Shown here in pieces: positions 1 through 8,739 of a DNA stretch of 63,028 bases. Within the stretch, counting starts at the first letter, position 1. Each line of letters opens with the position of its first letter. Source of the stretch: Sphingobium ummariense RL-3. Lineage in GTDB: Bacteria; Pseudomonadota; Alphaproteobacteria; Sphingomonadales; Sphingomonadaceae. A program made the position numbers and the translations under genes. The stretch lies in NCBI RefSeq assembly GCF_000447205.1, contig NZ_AUWY01000111.1:1-63028 (forward strand), given 5' to 3'. Under the pieces are notes generated by a model, which searched no databases, had not been told where the DNA came from, and saw only the letters and a list, made by a program, of their open reading frames with translations.

Positions 1-1
1 G

Positions 2-1180
2 AGCGACGCGCAGAAGGCGGATGCGCTGCGCCGCGCCGCGCAGGCGCTGCGGGACCAGGCGCCGGCGATCATCGCCGCCAATGCGCGGGACATGGAAAAT
101 GCTGCCGCCAACGGCCTGTCCCCCGCGCTGCTCGACCGTCTGCGCCTGGACGAGGACCGGGTCGCCGCCACCGCGCAGGGCGTGGAGGAGGTCGCGGCGC
201 TCGACAATCCGCTGGGCAGTGTCATCGACCGGCAGGTGCGACCCAACGGGCTGGAGCTGTCGCGCGTGCGCGTGCCGCTGGGCGTCATCGGCATCATCTA
301 TGAGAGCCGCCCCAATGTGACGGCCGATGCCGCGGCGCTGTGCCTGCGCGCGGGCAATGCCGTGATCCTGCGCGGCGGCAGCGAGGCGAGGGAGAGCAAT
401 CGCGCCATCCACGCCGCGATGGTGGAGGGGATCGTCGCCGCCGGCCTGCCCGCCGAGGCGGTGCAGTTGGTCCCCACCACCGACCGCGCGGCGGTGGGCG
501 CGCTGCTGAAGGCGTCCGAGTTCGTCGACCTGATCGTGCCGCGCGGCGGCAAGAGCCTGGTGGCGCGGGTGCAGGAGGAGGCGCGGGTGCCCGTGCTTGC
601 CCATCTGGACGGCATCAACCACAGCTATGTCGACGGCGCGGCCGACCCCGCCATGGCGGAGAAGCTGGTGGTCAACGCCAAGATGCGCCGCACGGGCGTC
701 TGCGGCTCGACCGAGACGGTGCTGATCGACCGCGCCTATCCGGCCGCGCCCGCCCTGGTGAAGGCGCTGCTCGACGCGAAATGCGAGGTGCGCGGCGACG
801 AGGCGGTGCAGGCGATGGACGCGCGGGTCAAGGCAGCGGACGAGGCCGACTGGGACACCGAATATCTGGACGCCATCGTCTCCATCCGCCTGGTGGACGG
901 GGTCGAGGACGCCATCGCCCATATCGCGGCCCATGCCAGCCATCATACCGACGCGGTCATCACCCAGGATGCCGAGGTCGCCGAGCGATTCCTGAACGCC
1001 GTCGACAGTGCGATCGTGATGTGGAACGCCTCCACCCAGTTTGCCGATGGCGGCGAATTCGGCCTGGGCGCGGAAATCGGCATCTCCACCGGCCGCCTGC
1101 ATGCGCGCGGCCCGGTGGCACTGGAAGGGCTGACCACCTACAAGTGGATCGTGCGGGGGACCGGGCAGGCGCGGCCCTGA
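2..1180 (+). CDS. proA: Gamma-glutamyl phosphate reductase, 5' end cut by window
   Basis: Reduces gamma-glutamyl phosphate to glutamate-5-semialdehyde with NADPH in proline synthesis (cytosol). The frame is open from base 2, so the N-terminus lies outside the window; about 392 codons are present of the usual 410-430. The aldehyde-dehydrogenase-like core is clear: [15 protein letters not shown], the glycine-rich LRGGSEA segment, and the catalytic cysteine in RRTGVCGST (codon 701-703). The C-terminal [14 protein letters not shown] block is typical of ProA. It converges on kdsA across a hairpin-forming spacer. No internal defect is seen. Confidence 0.96.
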   Translation, partial: SDAQKADALRRAAQALRDQAPAIIAANARDMENAAANGLSPALLDRLRLDEDRVAATAQGVEEVAALDNPLGSVIDRQVRPNGLELSRVRVPLGVIGIIYESRPNVTADAAALCLRAGNAVILRGGSEARESNRAIHAAMVEGIVAAGLPAEAVQLVPTTDRAAVGALLKASEFVDLIVPRGGKSLVARVQEEARVPVLAHLDGINHSYVDGAADPAMAEKLVVNAKMRRTGVCGSTETVLIDRAYPAAPALVKALLDAKCEVRGDEAVQAMDARVKAADEADWDTEYLDAIVSIRLVDGVEDAIAHIAAHASHHTDAVITQDAEVAERFLNAVDSAIVMWNASTQFADGGEFGLGAEIGISTGRLHARGPVALEGLTTYKWIVRGTGQARP

Positions 1181-1196
1181 TTTGATTCACGCGGCG

Positions 1197-1299
1197 GCGC
1201 GGAGACGCGAAGAAGGTGCGGCTGGCAGCAATTTCGCGCGCGTATCCGCGCTGATGGCCTGACGGTAGCGGCTTGGCATTCTGCTTCGCGTCTCCGCGC
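1197..1299. repeat. Inverted repeat between convergent proA and kdsA
   Basis: A perfect 16-base inverted repeat: GCGCGGAGACGCGAAG at 1197-1212 and its complement at 1284-1299, separated by 71 bases. It sits between two convergent genes, so it could fold in both transcripts and act as a bidirectional terminator, although there is no T-run. The long loop is unusual for a terminator; a dispersed palindromic repeat is equally likely. Confidence 0.6.
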
Positions 1300-1306
1300 G
1301 AACCGA

Positions 1307-2131
1307 TTATCCCTTCACCACCGCGTCAATGCGCTTGAGCGTTTCCAGCATCGGCACGACCCATGGCAGGGGCAGCATCACTGGGCCATCCGAGGGCGCA
1401 TTGTCCGGATCATCATGCGCCTCCGCGAAGATCGCGGCAACGCCCGCCGCCACCGCGCTGCGTGCCAGCAGCGGGGCGAACTCGCGCTGCCCGCCCGAGG
1501 CCGAGCCGAGGCCGCCGGGCTGCTGCACCGAATGGGTGGCGTCGAACACCACGGGATAGCCGGTCTGCGCCATGGTCGGCAGCGCGCGCATGTCGCTGAC
1601 CAGCGTGTTGTAGCCGAAGCTCGCGCCGCGTTCGGTCAGCAGGATGCGCTCATTGCCCGTGGAGGCGACCTTCTGCGCCACGGCCGCCATGTCCCAAGGG
1701 GCGAGGAACTGCCCCTTCTTGACGTTGACCACCGCGCCTGTCCGCCCCGCCGCCAGCAACAGGTCGGTCTGGCGGCAGAGGAAGGCGGGGATCTGGAGGA
1801 TGTCGACCGCCTGCGCCACCGCCTCCACCTGTCCCGCCTCGTGCACGTCGGTCAGCACGGGGCAGCCGAACGTCGCCTTCACCTCCGCCAGGATCGCCAG
1901 CCCCGCGTCGATCCCGACGCCACGCCGCCCCGAGACCGAGGTCCGGTTCGCCTTGTCGAAGGAGGATTTGTAGACGAAGGGCACGCCCGCCCGCGCGGCC
2001 ATGCCCGCCAGCGCCTCCGCCATCCGCAGCGCATGATCGCGGCTCTCGATCTGGCAGGGGCCGGAAATCAGGACGAAGGGCAGGTCGTTGCCGATCGTGA
2101 CCCGCCCCACGGTGACATGGCGCGTGCTCAT
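1307..2131 (-). CDS. kdsA: 3-deoxy-D-manno-octulosonate 8-phosphate synthase
   Basis: Condenses PEP with arabinose 5-phosphate to KDO 8-phosphate, the first committed step to KDO of lipopolysaccharide. It is a 274-residue TIM-barrel protein. Visible signatures are [29 protein letters not shown] and [12 protein letters not shown]. The segment [10 protein letters not shown] carries cysteine where the metal-free E. coli enzyme has asparagine, so this looks like the metal-dependent class. The start at 2131 (MSTRHVTVG) is preferred to an upstream one because it overlaps the stop of the preceding gene as ATGA, implying coupled translation. Confidence 0.93.
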   Translation of the reverse strand: MSTRHVTVGRVTIGNDLPFVLISGPCQIESRDHALRMAEALAGMAARAGVPFVYKSSFDKANRTSVSGRRGVGIDAGLAILAEVKATFGCPVLTDVHEAGQVEAVAQAVDILQIPAFLCRQTDLLLAAGRTGAVVNVKKGQFLAPWDMAAVAQKVASTGNERILLTERGASFGYNTLVSDMRALPTMAQTGYPVVFDATHSVQQPGGLGSASGGQREFAPLLARSAVAAGVAAIFAEAHDDPDNAPSDGPVMLPLPWVVPMLETLKRIDAVVKG

Positions 2132-2421
2132 TTGGGCGCCTTGACGAAGCGGCGCAGCAGCTGGCCGCGCCACAGCCCCTTGCCCGGATGATAGTTCCAG
2201 CAGAACCAGCCGAGCGCGAGGCAGGCGAGCACGGAAAGCAGCGCCATCGGATCGCCATTGTCCCGCATGTGGCGATAGAGCGCCATGTCCGCGCGCCAGC
2301 GGTCCCGCTCGCTGCCGCCGCCATTGATGCCATAGGCATTGTCGTGCCGGCGGCAGCCGATGTTGCGGTTATACTTTCTATGGTCCAGAAAGTAGCAGTA
2401 GTCGCGGACGGGCTCGTTCAT
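2128..2421 (-). CDS. Small protein with phospholipase A2-like HD motif
   Basis: A 97-residue protein from ATG 2421 (a TTG at 2457 would add 12 residues). [10 protein letters not shown] followed by [10 protein letters not shown] resembles the catalytic His-Asp and trailing Asp helix of prokaryotic phospholipase A2 folds. A hydrophobic stretch ([16 protein letters not shown]) follows, which suggests membrane association. Its stop overlaps the kdsA start by four bases, so it is probably co-transcribed. Enzyme activity is an inference from one motif; there is no obvious signal peptide and few cysteines. It could be a non-catalytic conserved protein. Confidence 0.6.
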   Translation of the reverse strand: MNEPVRDYCYFLDHRKYNRNIGCRRHDNAYGINGGGSERDRWRADMALYRHMRDNGDPMALLSVLACLALGWFCWNYHPGKGLWRGQLLRRFVKAPK

Positions 2422-2443
2422 GCGCGCGAATAGGGCGGGGGTC

Positions 2444-3568
2444 GTGGAAAAATTCAAGCGTAAACTGTTCTACCTCGGCGGATATGATCCCCGGGGGGTC
2501 CGCTTCTATCACCAGCTGTATCGCGAACAGGCCGAGCGCTATGGCGCGCTTTCGGGCGAGACCGTGACCGTCTCGCCGCGCCGGAGCGCGCCCGGATCGG
2601 CGGCGCGCTGGATCGTGGAGAATGAGAGCGCCGGGGTCGAGACCGATTACGAGTTCCTGCGCTGGGAGGACCTGGTCGGGCGGAGCTGGATCCGCAATCC
2701 GCTCCAGCTCGCCTGGCGCTCGCTCTTCACCTATGCCGGCTTCCTGCGCTTCCTGGACATTCCGACGATCCGGCGGCTGAAGCGCGGGACGCTGATCACC
2801 CTGCTCTATCCGCCCGCCTTGGCCTTGCTGTTCCCGCTGATCGGGATGCTGCTGGTTGGGGGCGCTCTCTGCCTGCTTCTACCCTGGTATGTTGCGCTGC
2901 CGGTCGGGCTGGCGGCGGGCATCCTGCTTTCGGGCCGGCCGCTCAACAAGCTGATCGTCCCCTGGCTGCTGCGCTTTTTCCATTTCAACCACCAGTTGGC
3001 GGCGAAGGGCTATGATGCGGAGTTTTCCGCCCGCATCGACCAGTTCGCCGCGCGGATCGCGGCGACGTTGGACGAGCCTTATGACGAGATCCTGTTCGTC
3101 GCCCATTCCAACGGCTCCATCCTGGCGGCGTCGGTCATGAACCGAATCCTTGCGCTGCGGCAGGGGAAGATGCCGGAGAATTTCGCGCTGGTGACGCTGG
3201 GCCATTGTATCCCGCTGATCGGCTGCCGCGCCGATGCGCGCTGGTTCCACGAGGATCTGCGCGGCGTGGCGGCGCAGGATTTCCGCTGGATCGACATCGG
3301 GTCGCCGCCCGACGGGGCGGTGTTTCACCTGATCGACCCGATGGCGATCGTGGCCCGGGAGAGCAGGCCTCGGCTCACCCTGCTTTCGCCGCGCTTCCAC
3401 CGCTTCTACGACCCGGCCACCTATCACAGCGGCTGGGGCAGCAAATATGAGATCCACTTCGACTATCTGCGGGTGGGTGACGTTCTGTCCCCGCTCGACT
3501 ATCTGAGCCTCACCGCCGGCCGGCGGACCATCGACGAAGCCGTCGCCTTGTTCAGGACGATATCGTGA
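2444..3568 (+). CDS. Membrane protein with alpha/beta-hydrolase-like serine motif
   Basis: About 374 residues from GTG 2444, which has purine-rich AGGGCGGGGG just upstream; an ATG at 2420 is possible but overlaps the divergent gene. Residues about 120-165 hold two adjacent hydrophobic segments, consistent with a membrane hairpin. The C-terminal half has ILFVAHSNGSILAASV, a nucleophile-elbow-like serine with HSNGS in place of canonical GxSxG, and later HSGWGSKYEIHFDY, which could supply a histidine. The substrate is unknown. The stop overlaps the start of the P450 gene (GTGA), so the two are probably one operon. Confidence 0.72.
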   Translation: MEKFKRKLFYLGGYDPRGVRFYHQLYREQAERYGALSGETVTVSPRRSAPGSAARWIVENESAGVETDYEFLRWEDLVGRSWIRNPLQLAWRSLFTYAGFLRFLDIPTIRRLKRGTLITLLYPPALALLFPLIGMLLVGGALCLLLPWYVALPVGLAAGILLSGRPLNKLIVPWLLRFFHFNHQLAAKGYDAEFSARIDQFAARIAATLDEPYDEILFVAHSNGSILAASVMNRILALRQGKMPENFALVTLGHCIPLIGCRADARWFHEDLRGVAAQDFRWIDIGSPPDGAVFHLIDPMAIVARESRPRLTLLSPRFHRFYDPATYHSGWGSKYEIHFDYLRVGDVLSPLDYLSLTAGRRTIDEAVALFRTIS

Positions 3569-4941
3569 CCGAACTGTTCACCCCGCCCTATCCCCAGCCG
3601 CCGCGCAACAAGCGCGGCTTCATCACCCGCTTCATCACCGCCTGGGACAGCTGGATCCATGTGCTGTTCGAGAAGAGCTACACGATGAAGATGGGCGAGA
3701 TCAAAACGCCCGGCCAGCACATGTACATCGCCAACGAGCTGGAACTGGTCGAGCGGATCATGGGCCAGGCCAAGGAATTCCCCAAGCATGAGGAGATGGT
3801 GACCTCGCTCGCGCCGCTGATCGGCAACAGCGTGTTCACCGCGAACGGCGACGACTGGGAAGAGCAGCGGGCGATGGTCAACCCCGCCTTCCAGCATACC
3901 GCGCTCGCCAAGACGCTGCCGATGATGGTGGAGGCGGCCGACGACCTGATCGCCCGTTTCGACGCGATCAACGCGGAAAAGGGCGGCGGACCGATCGACA
4001 TCGACCCGCTGATGACCCATGTCGCGGCCGACATCATCTTCCGCACGCTCTTCTCGGTGTCGCTCGACCCGGCGGGGTCGCTGACCATCCACAAGGCGTT
4101 CAGCCGCTTCCAGCGGCAGGCGCAGTCCGCGTCCATGCTGCGCATGTACAAGCTGCCGAGCTTCGGCTTCATGGCCCGCTCGCACAAGCGCGCGCGGGAG
4201 ATTCACAAGGTGTTCGAACCGATCGTGCGCGACCGCTACGACCAGTTCCATCGCGACGGCACGATCGCCCATCACGACATCCTGCAATCGCTGTTCGAGG
4301 CGAAGCATCCCGTCACCGGCGAACCCTTCACCTTCCACCAGGTGATGGAGCAGGTGTCGATCATCTTCCTGGCGGGGCACGAGACGTCGGCCAGCCTGAT
4401 GACCTGGGCGCTGTACCTGCTGGGCGAGTGCCAGCAGATCCAGGAGCGGCTGCGCGAGGAGGTGGAACGGCTGGCGGGCGACGCGCCCTTCACCGGCGCC
4501 GCGGTGCGCGAGATGACGCTGGTGCGCAATGTCGTGCGGGAAACGCTGCGCCTCTACCCGCCCGTCCCCTTCCTGCCGCGCGAGGTGATCTGTCCGGTGC
4601 AGATGCGCGACAAGCATCTGGAAAAGGGCGCGATGCTGGTGGTCGCGCCCTGGCTGGTCCAGCGCAATCGCGACAACTGGGCCTGTCCCCATGCCTTCGA
4701 TCCCGACCGGTTCGAGAAGCCGGAGAACCAGGAGATGGTGAAGCGCGCCTATCTGCCCTTCGGCAAGGGGCCGCGCATCTGCATCGGCGCCGGCTTCGCC
4801 CAGCAGGAGGCCATGATCGTCGTCGCGGCGATGGTGCGCCATTTCCACATCATCAGCCCCGCCGACGACAAGCCCGAGCCGATCAGCCGGCTGACGATCC
4901 GTCCCAAGCACGGGCTGCGGCTGGTGCTGGCGAAGCGATAG
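3565..4941 (+). CDS. Cytochrome P450
   Basis: A haem-thiolate monooxygenase of 458 residues, normal for a soluble bacterial P450. Landmarks in order are the I-helix AGHETSA, the K-helix ExxR in RETLRLYPP, the PERF-like DPDRFEKP, and the haem loop FGKGPRICIG with the axial Cys406 (codon 4780-4782). The substrate cannot be read from sequence. It starts with GTG overlapping the upstream hydrolase-like gene. No ferredoxin or reductase partner is next to it, so electrons must come from elsewhere. It ends 25 bases before the convergent LysR gene. Confidence 0.93.
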   Translation: MTELFTPPYPQPPRNKRGFITRFITAWDSWIHVLFEKSYTMKMGEIKTPGQHMYIANELELVERIMGQAKEFPKHEEMVTSLAPLIGNSVFTANGDDWEEQRAMVNPAFQHTALAKTLPMMVEAADDLIARFDAINAEKGGGPIDIDPLMTHVAADIIFRTLFSVSLDPAGSLTIHKAFSRFQRQAQSASMLRMYKLPSFGFMARSHKRAREIHKVFEPIVRDRYDQFHRDGTIAHHDILQSLFEAKHPVTGEPFTFHQVMEQVSIIFLAGHETSASLMTWALYLLGECQQIQERLREEVERLAGDAPFTGAAVREMTLVRNVVRETLRLYPPVPFLPREVICPVQMRDKHLEKGAMLVVAPWLVQRNRDNWACPHAFDPDRFEKPENQEMVKRAYLPFGKGPRICIGAGFAQQEAMIVVAAMVRHFHIISPADDKPEPISRLTIRPKHGLRLVLAKR

Positions 4942-4966
4942 CCGACCGGAAGCCTGCTTTCGCGGG

Positions 4967-5866
4967 CTAGGACACGGCCGCGATCGTATCCGCCACGACC
5001 CGGCGCAGCCATCGGTGTGCCGGGTCGTGGCGATAGCGCACATGCCAGGCCATCTCGACCGGGAAGGTGCCCAGGTCCGCCGGCGGCGGCAGCACCTTCA
5101 CCCGCGGATCGATGGCAAGCCGGCGGCAGATGAGCCGCGGCAGCGTCGCGATATAGTCGGTGGCCGCCACCATCTCCGCGACTGCGAAGAAATTGGTGAC
5201 CGACAGCGCCACCTCTCGCTTCAGGCTCCGCTGCGCGAGCGCCTGGAACAGCCCGGCGCGCAGGCGGCCCGGCGGCACGACATTGACATGCTTCATCGCC
5301 TCGAACTGGTCGCGGCTGATGCTGTCGCCGATGAGCGGGTGGCCCGTGCGCACCACGCATTGCAGGCTTTCGTCCATCAGATGCTGGACCACGAGATTGT
5401 CGGGCGGGTCGGTGATGCGGCCAAGCACCATCGCGGTGGTGCCCGAGACGACGCCGGTTTCGGCGAGGTCGTTGCCATAAGGGGTCAGGCGCAGCCTGAT
5501 GCCGGGCGCGACTTCGGCCAGCCTTGCGACCAGCGCCGGCACGATGACGAATTCGACATAGCCGTTGGGTGCGATGGTGAAGAGCCGCTGGGCGCTGGCG
5601 GGATCGAAGTCCTGCTGTCCCAGCACGGCATCGTCGAGGCTGGCCAGCGCGTCGGCGATGCCGGGCGCGAGCTCAAGCGCGATCGGTGTCGGCTGGATGC
5701 CGTAGCGTTCGCGGATGAACAACTGATCCTTCAGCATCAGGCGCAATCGCGCCAGCGCGTTGGAAAGTGCGGGCTGGGTCATGCCGAGCCGCTCGGCCGC
5801 TCGCGTGACGCTGCGCTCCTCCATCAAGGCGATGAAGATCGGCAGCAGGTTGAGGTCATAGCGCAC
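4967..5866 (-). CDS. LysR-family transcriptional regulator
   Basis: A 299-residue LTTR. The N-terminal winged HTH is clear (LNLLPIFIALMEERSVTRAA, MTQPALSNALARLR), followed by a substrate-binding domain. The spacing of the N-terminal segment resembles NodD/LeuO-type members. The start appears to be GTG 5866 because a stop lies two codons upstream in frame; no Shine-Dalgarno is visible. It is divergent from the DJ-1/ABM/aldo-keto reductase genes with 117 bases between, the usual arrangement for an LTTR controlling its neighbour, and a dyad lies immediately upstream. The inducer is unknown. Confidence 0.92.
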   Translation of the reverse strand: MRYDLNLLPIFIALMEERSVTRAAERLGMTQPALSNALARLRLMLKDQLFIRERYGIQPTPIALELAPGIADALASLDDAVLGQQDFDPASAQRLFTIAPNGYVEFVIVPALVARLAEVAPGIRLRLTPYGNDLAETGVVSGTTAMVLGRITDPPDNLVVQHLMDESLQCVVRTGHPLIGDSISRDQFEAMKHVNVVPPGRLRAGLFQALAQRSLKREVALSVTNFFAVAEMVAATDYIATLPRLICRRLAIDPRVKVLPPPADLGTFPVEMAWHVRYRHDPAHRWLRRVVADTIAAVS

Positions 5867-5871
5867 CAGTT

Positions 5872-5889
5872 ATATTTTCATGATGATAT
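5872..5889. promoter_or_regulatory. Candidate LysR operator dyad
   Basis: An 18-base interrupted palindrome centred on TCATGA with ATAT at both ends, in an A+T-rich patch between the divergent LysR gene and the DJ-1-family gene. It ends only 5 bases upstream of the LysR start, suited to autorepression plus control of the divergent operon. It is inferred from symmetry and position only. Confidence 0.4.
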
Positions 5890-5983
5890 CTAAAATCCAA
5901 GAAATAAACTTCTGCAATGAGATCGAAAGGCGCATCTCCTGTTCGTCCGGAACGCGGACGCCACCAGACGACAGGAGGTTTCC

Positions 5984-6790
5984 ATGACCAACCAGAGCAT
6001 GGGCAAAGTGCTTGTGATCGGCTCCAACGCCACCCGGATCGAGGTCCGCGGCAACAAATGGGGTGCGACCGGCCAGTATCTGAACGAGACCGTGGTGCCG
6101 GCGATGGCGCTGGAAGCGGCCGGCTATGAAGTCGTGCTCGCCACGCCGAACGGCAACAAGCCGACCATCGACCCCGCTTCGGATGCGGCCGCCCATTTCG
6201 ACAATGACGAGGCTGCCTACAAGGCCGCCCGCGATTATTATGACAACGGCCCGGCGATGAACGCACCGCGCACGCTGCGCTCGGTCATCGACGAGGGGCT
6301 CGACCATTATGTCGGCGTCTTCTTCCCCGGCGGCCAGGCGCCGGTCGTCGACCTGATGCAGGACGGCGAGGTCGGCGAGATCCTGCGCCACTTCCATGAA
6401 GCCGAAAAGCCCACCGCGCTGCTCTGCCACGGCCCGATCGCCCTTGCTGCGGCGACGGACGATCCCCGTGCCTTCCGCGCCGCGTTGATCGCCGGCGACG
6501 AGGCCAAAGCGCGCGAATGGGCACAGGACTGGACCTACAAGGGCTATCGCATGACGATCTTCTCGGCGACCGAGGAGAAGGTGGTCGAGGATCACATCCT
6601 GCATGCGAAGATGTATTTCGACATGCCGCAGGCGCTGACCGCCGCGGGCGGGGTGGTCGAGACCAGCGCGGTCGACTTCGAACCCCATGTGGTTGTCGAC
6701 CGCGAGCTCATCACGGGGCAGAATCCGCGTTCGGACCACCCCATCGCCAAGGCGCTGGTCGCGGCGCTCGAAGCCCGGCAGACCGCGTGA
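5984..6790 (+). CDS. DJ-1/PfpI family protein (class I glutamine amidotransferase-like)
   Basis: A 268-residue protein of the DJ-1/Hsp31 branch. The nucleophile elbow is LLCHGPIAL with Cys148, and an upstream acidic residue (DEGLDHYVGVFFPGGQAP region) is in place for the usual Glu/Asp-Cys pair. Members act as glyoxalases, deglycase-like enzymes or chaperones; the exact role cannot be read here. A strong ribosome site (AGGAGG) precedes ATG 5984. It is the first gene of a three-gene set with an ABM monooxygenase and an aldo/keto reductase, which points to reactive aldehyde or quinone detoxification under the LysR regulator. Confidence 0.88.
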   Translation: MTNQSMGKVLVIGSNATRIEVRGNKWGATGQYLNETVVPAMALEAAGYEVVLATPNGNKPTIDPASDAAAHFDNDEAAYKAARDYYDNGPAMNAPRTLRSVIDEGLDHYVGVFFPGGQAPVVDLMQDGEVGEILRHFHEAEKPTALLCHGPIALAAATDDPRAFRAALIAGDEAKAREWAQDWTYKGYRMTIFSATEEKVVEDHILHAKMYFDMPQALTAAGGVVETSAVDFEPHVVVDRELITGQNPRSDHPIAKALVAALEARQTA

Positions 6791-6858
6791 GAACTCGAAT
6801 GACCGGCGGAGCGCTGCGCAGGCGGTCCGCCTCATCCCGTCAGCCTGGAGTTACCGCC

Positions 6859-7155
6859 ATGACCACCCCCATCAAGATCGTCGCGATCCTCACCGCCCGG
6901 TCCGGCAAGGCCGAAGCGCTACGCGATCTGCTCGACTCGATGCTCGCTCCTTCGCGCGCCGAGCCCGGCAATCTGCGCTATGACCTCTGGACTGACGAGG
7001 CCGAGCCCGAGCGGTTCGTGCTCGACGAACTCTATGAAAATGCCGAGGCGGTTGCCGCCCATCGTGCGAGCAGCCATTTCCAGACCTATCTTGCTGCCAT
7101 CAACGACCTCGCCGAGCGCAGCGCCTTCACGCTTCGCCCGCTCGGCGTGGCCTGA
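6859..7155 (+). CDS. Antibiotic biosynthesis monooxygenase (ABM) domain protein
   Basis: A 98-residue single-domain protein of the ABM/YgiN-like dimeric alpha+beta barrel family. It shows the characteristic KIVAILTARSGKAEALRDLL start, LRYDLWTDEAEPERFVLDELY middle and HRASSHFQTYL end. Such proteins are cofactor-free quinol or aromatic monooxygenases. The ATG at 6859 has CTGGAG upstream. It lies 68 bases after the DJ-1 gene and 30 before the aldo/keto reductase, so probably the same transcript; quinone-type redox stress is a reasonable inference. Confidence 0.88.
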   Translation: MTTPIKIVAILTARSGKAEALRDLLDSMLAPSRAEPGNLRYDLWTDEAEPERFVLDELYENAEAVAAHRASSHFQTYLAAINDLAERSAFTLRPLGVA

Positions 7156-7185
7156 CCCCCAATCCCGGCCACAAGGAACCTCATC

Positions 7186-8190
7186 ATGGCTCTCAAGGAT
7201 ATCCTCCCCTCCCGCCTGGGCTTCGGCGCCGCGCCGCTGGGCAACATGTTCCGCGCGATTCCCGAGGAGGAAGCGCTGGCGACGGTCGAGGCCGCCTGGA
7301 ACGACGGCATCCGCTATTTCGACAACGCCCCCTTCTATGGCGCCGGCCTTGCCGAAATCCGCATGGGCGAAGCGCTCAAGTCGAAGCCGCGCGACGGTTA
7401 TGTCGTCAGCACCAAGGTCGGCCGCATCGTGCTGGACGAGATCGAGCAGGCACCGCGCGACAATGGCGAGAAGGGCGACGTGTTCGCCAACGGCCGCCCC
7501 AACAAGGTGATCAACGACTATTCGGCCGACGCGACGCTGCGATCGATCGAGGACAGCCTGAAGCGCCTGCAGACCGACCATATCGACATCGTGTGGGTCC
7601 ATGACGTCGCGCAGGATTTCTATGGCGACGAGTGGCTGGCAAGGTTCGAGGAGGCGCGCACCGGCGCGTTCAAGACGCTCGACCGGCTGCGTGACGAGGG
7701 CGTGATCAAGGCCTGGGGCCTGGGCGTGAACCGGGTCGAGGCGGTCGAATTGCTGCTCGATCTCGACGGTCCCCGCCCCGACGGCTCGCTGCTGGCGGGG
7801 CGCTATACCTTGCTCGACCATAGCCGGGCGCTGCAGCGGCTGATGCCCAAGGTGGCCGAGCGGGGGCTGGGGATCGTGGTCGGCGGGCCCTATAGCTCGG
7901 GCGCTCTGGTGGGCGGGCCCAATTTCGAATATGCGCCCGCCACGCCGGAAATCCTGGCTCGGGTCGCTGCGATCAAGGCGATCGCCGACCGGCACGGCAT
8001 CAGCATGAAGGCCGCGGGCCTGCAATTCGCGCTCGCCAACCCGGCCGTCGCCGCCGTTATCCCCGGCGCCAGCCGTCCTGCGCGGATCGCCGAGGACACG
8101 GCCGCGCTGGCCGAGGTCATCCCGGCCGATTTCTGGCGCGAACTGCGTGCGGCCGGGCTGGTCGACGCGGCGGCGCCCCTGCCGGCGTGA
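7186..8190 (+). CDS. Aldo/keto reductase
   Basis: A 334-residue NADPH-dependent TIM-barrel reductase. The catalytic tetrad can be traced: Asp and Tyr in FDNAPFYGAG, Lys in STKVGR and His in VWVHDVA. The overall pattern resembles the D-threo-aldose 1-dehydrogenase/pyridoxal 4-dehydrogenase subgroup (RLGFGAAPLGN opening, IPGASRPARI near the C-terminus). The substrate is probably a small aldehyde or sugar lactol; context suggests detoxification with the two genes upstream. It is the last gene of the LysR-linked set. Confidence 0.9.
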   Translation: MALKDILPSRLGFGAAPLGNMFRAIPEEEALATVEAAWNDGIRYFDNAPFYGAGLAEIRMGEALKSKPRDGYVVSTKVGRIVLDEIEQAPRDNGEKGDVFANGRPNKVINDYSADATLRSIEDSLKRLQTDHIDIVWVHDVAQDFYGDEWLARFEEARTGAFKTLDRLRDEGVIKAWGLGVNRVEAVELLLDLDGPRPDGSLLAGRYTLLDHSRALQRLMPKVAERGLGIVVGGPYSSGALVGGPNFEYAPATPEILARVAAIKAIADRHGISMKAAGLQFALANPAVAAVIPGASRPARIAEDTAALAEVIPADFWRELRAAGLVDAAAPLPA

Positions 8191-8282
8191 GTCTCGCCGG
8201 TCGCCGGAGGGAGATCCCGGGCGACCGGTACCCCAAGTGAAGATGGTGTGCCACTTCTTCGCGGCACGGGCGTTTGGCCTCC

Positions 8283-8717
8283 ATGCAGCAGGGCGAGCAG
8301 GCAGCGATGGAAGCGCAGAAGGGACTGGCCAGCAGCGCTGCCGATCTCGCCAGCAGCGCTGAGCAGCAGGCCGACAGCGCCGATCGCAGGACGGAACTGG
8401 CGGCGGATCGTACCGTGCTTGCCGCCGAGAGAACCTATGCCGCCTGGGTGAGGACCGGCCTTGCCGCATTGGCGTCCGGCGTCGGCGCCCGGGCCTTGCT
8501 GGAGGATGTCGTCCCCAGGCCGCTGGCCATGGCGGCCGGCACCGTGCTCATCCTGTTCAGCGGCTTTTGCTTCCTGGCGGCGGTGTGGCGTCAGATGATC
8601 CCGGTCGCGCCGCCCCGACCCGATACGCCGCGCCTCCCCTCATGGCTGCTGATCGGCGTAAACGGTTTCCTGCTGCTGGTGAGCTTTTCTGCTCTGGTCG
8701 GAGTATGGGTACAATGA
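8283..8717 (+). CDS. DUF202 family membrane protein
   Basis: A 144-residue protein. The N-terminal 45 residues are Ala/Gln/Ser-rich and likely helical, then comes the DUF202 hallmark LAAERTYAAWVRTGLAAL, followed by hydrophobic segments around AMAAGTVLILFSGFCFL and WLLIGVNGFLLLVSF. The family is a small inner-membrane protein (YidH-like) of unknown function. A TTG at 8274 is an alternative start. It lies 22 bases upstream of the SLC13-type permease and is probably co-transcribed. Confidence 0.8.
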   Translation: MQQGEQAAMEAQKGLASSAADLASSAEQQADSADRRTELAADRTVLAAERTYAAWVRTGLAALASGVGARALLEDVVPRPLAMAAGTVLILFSGFCFLAAVWRQMIPVAPPRPDTPRLPSWLLIGVNGFLLLVSFSALVGVWVQ

Positions 8718-8739
8718 TCGTCGATCCGGGGTGCCACGC

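Noticed and set aside
3499..5043. Minus-strand open frame (514 codons) opposite the P450 gene
   Set aside because: Antisense shadow; the P450 frame carries all family motifs.
6919..8469. Minus-strand open frame (516 codons) opposite the ABM and aldo/keto reductase genes
   Set aside because: Antisense shadow, Arg/His/Asp-rich and without domains.
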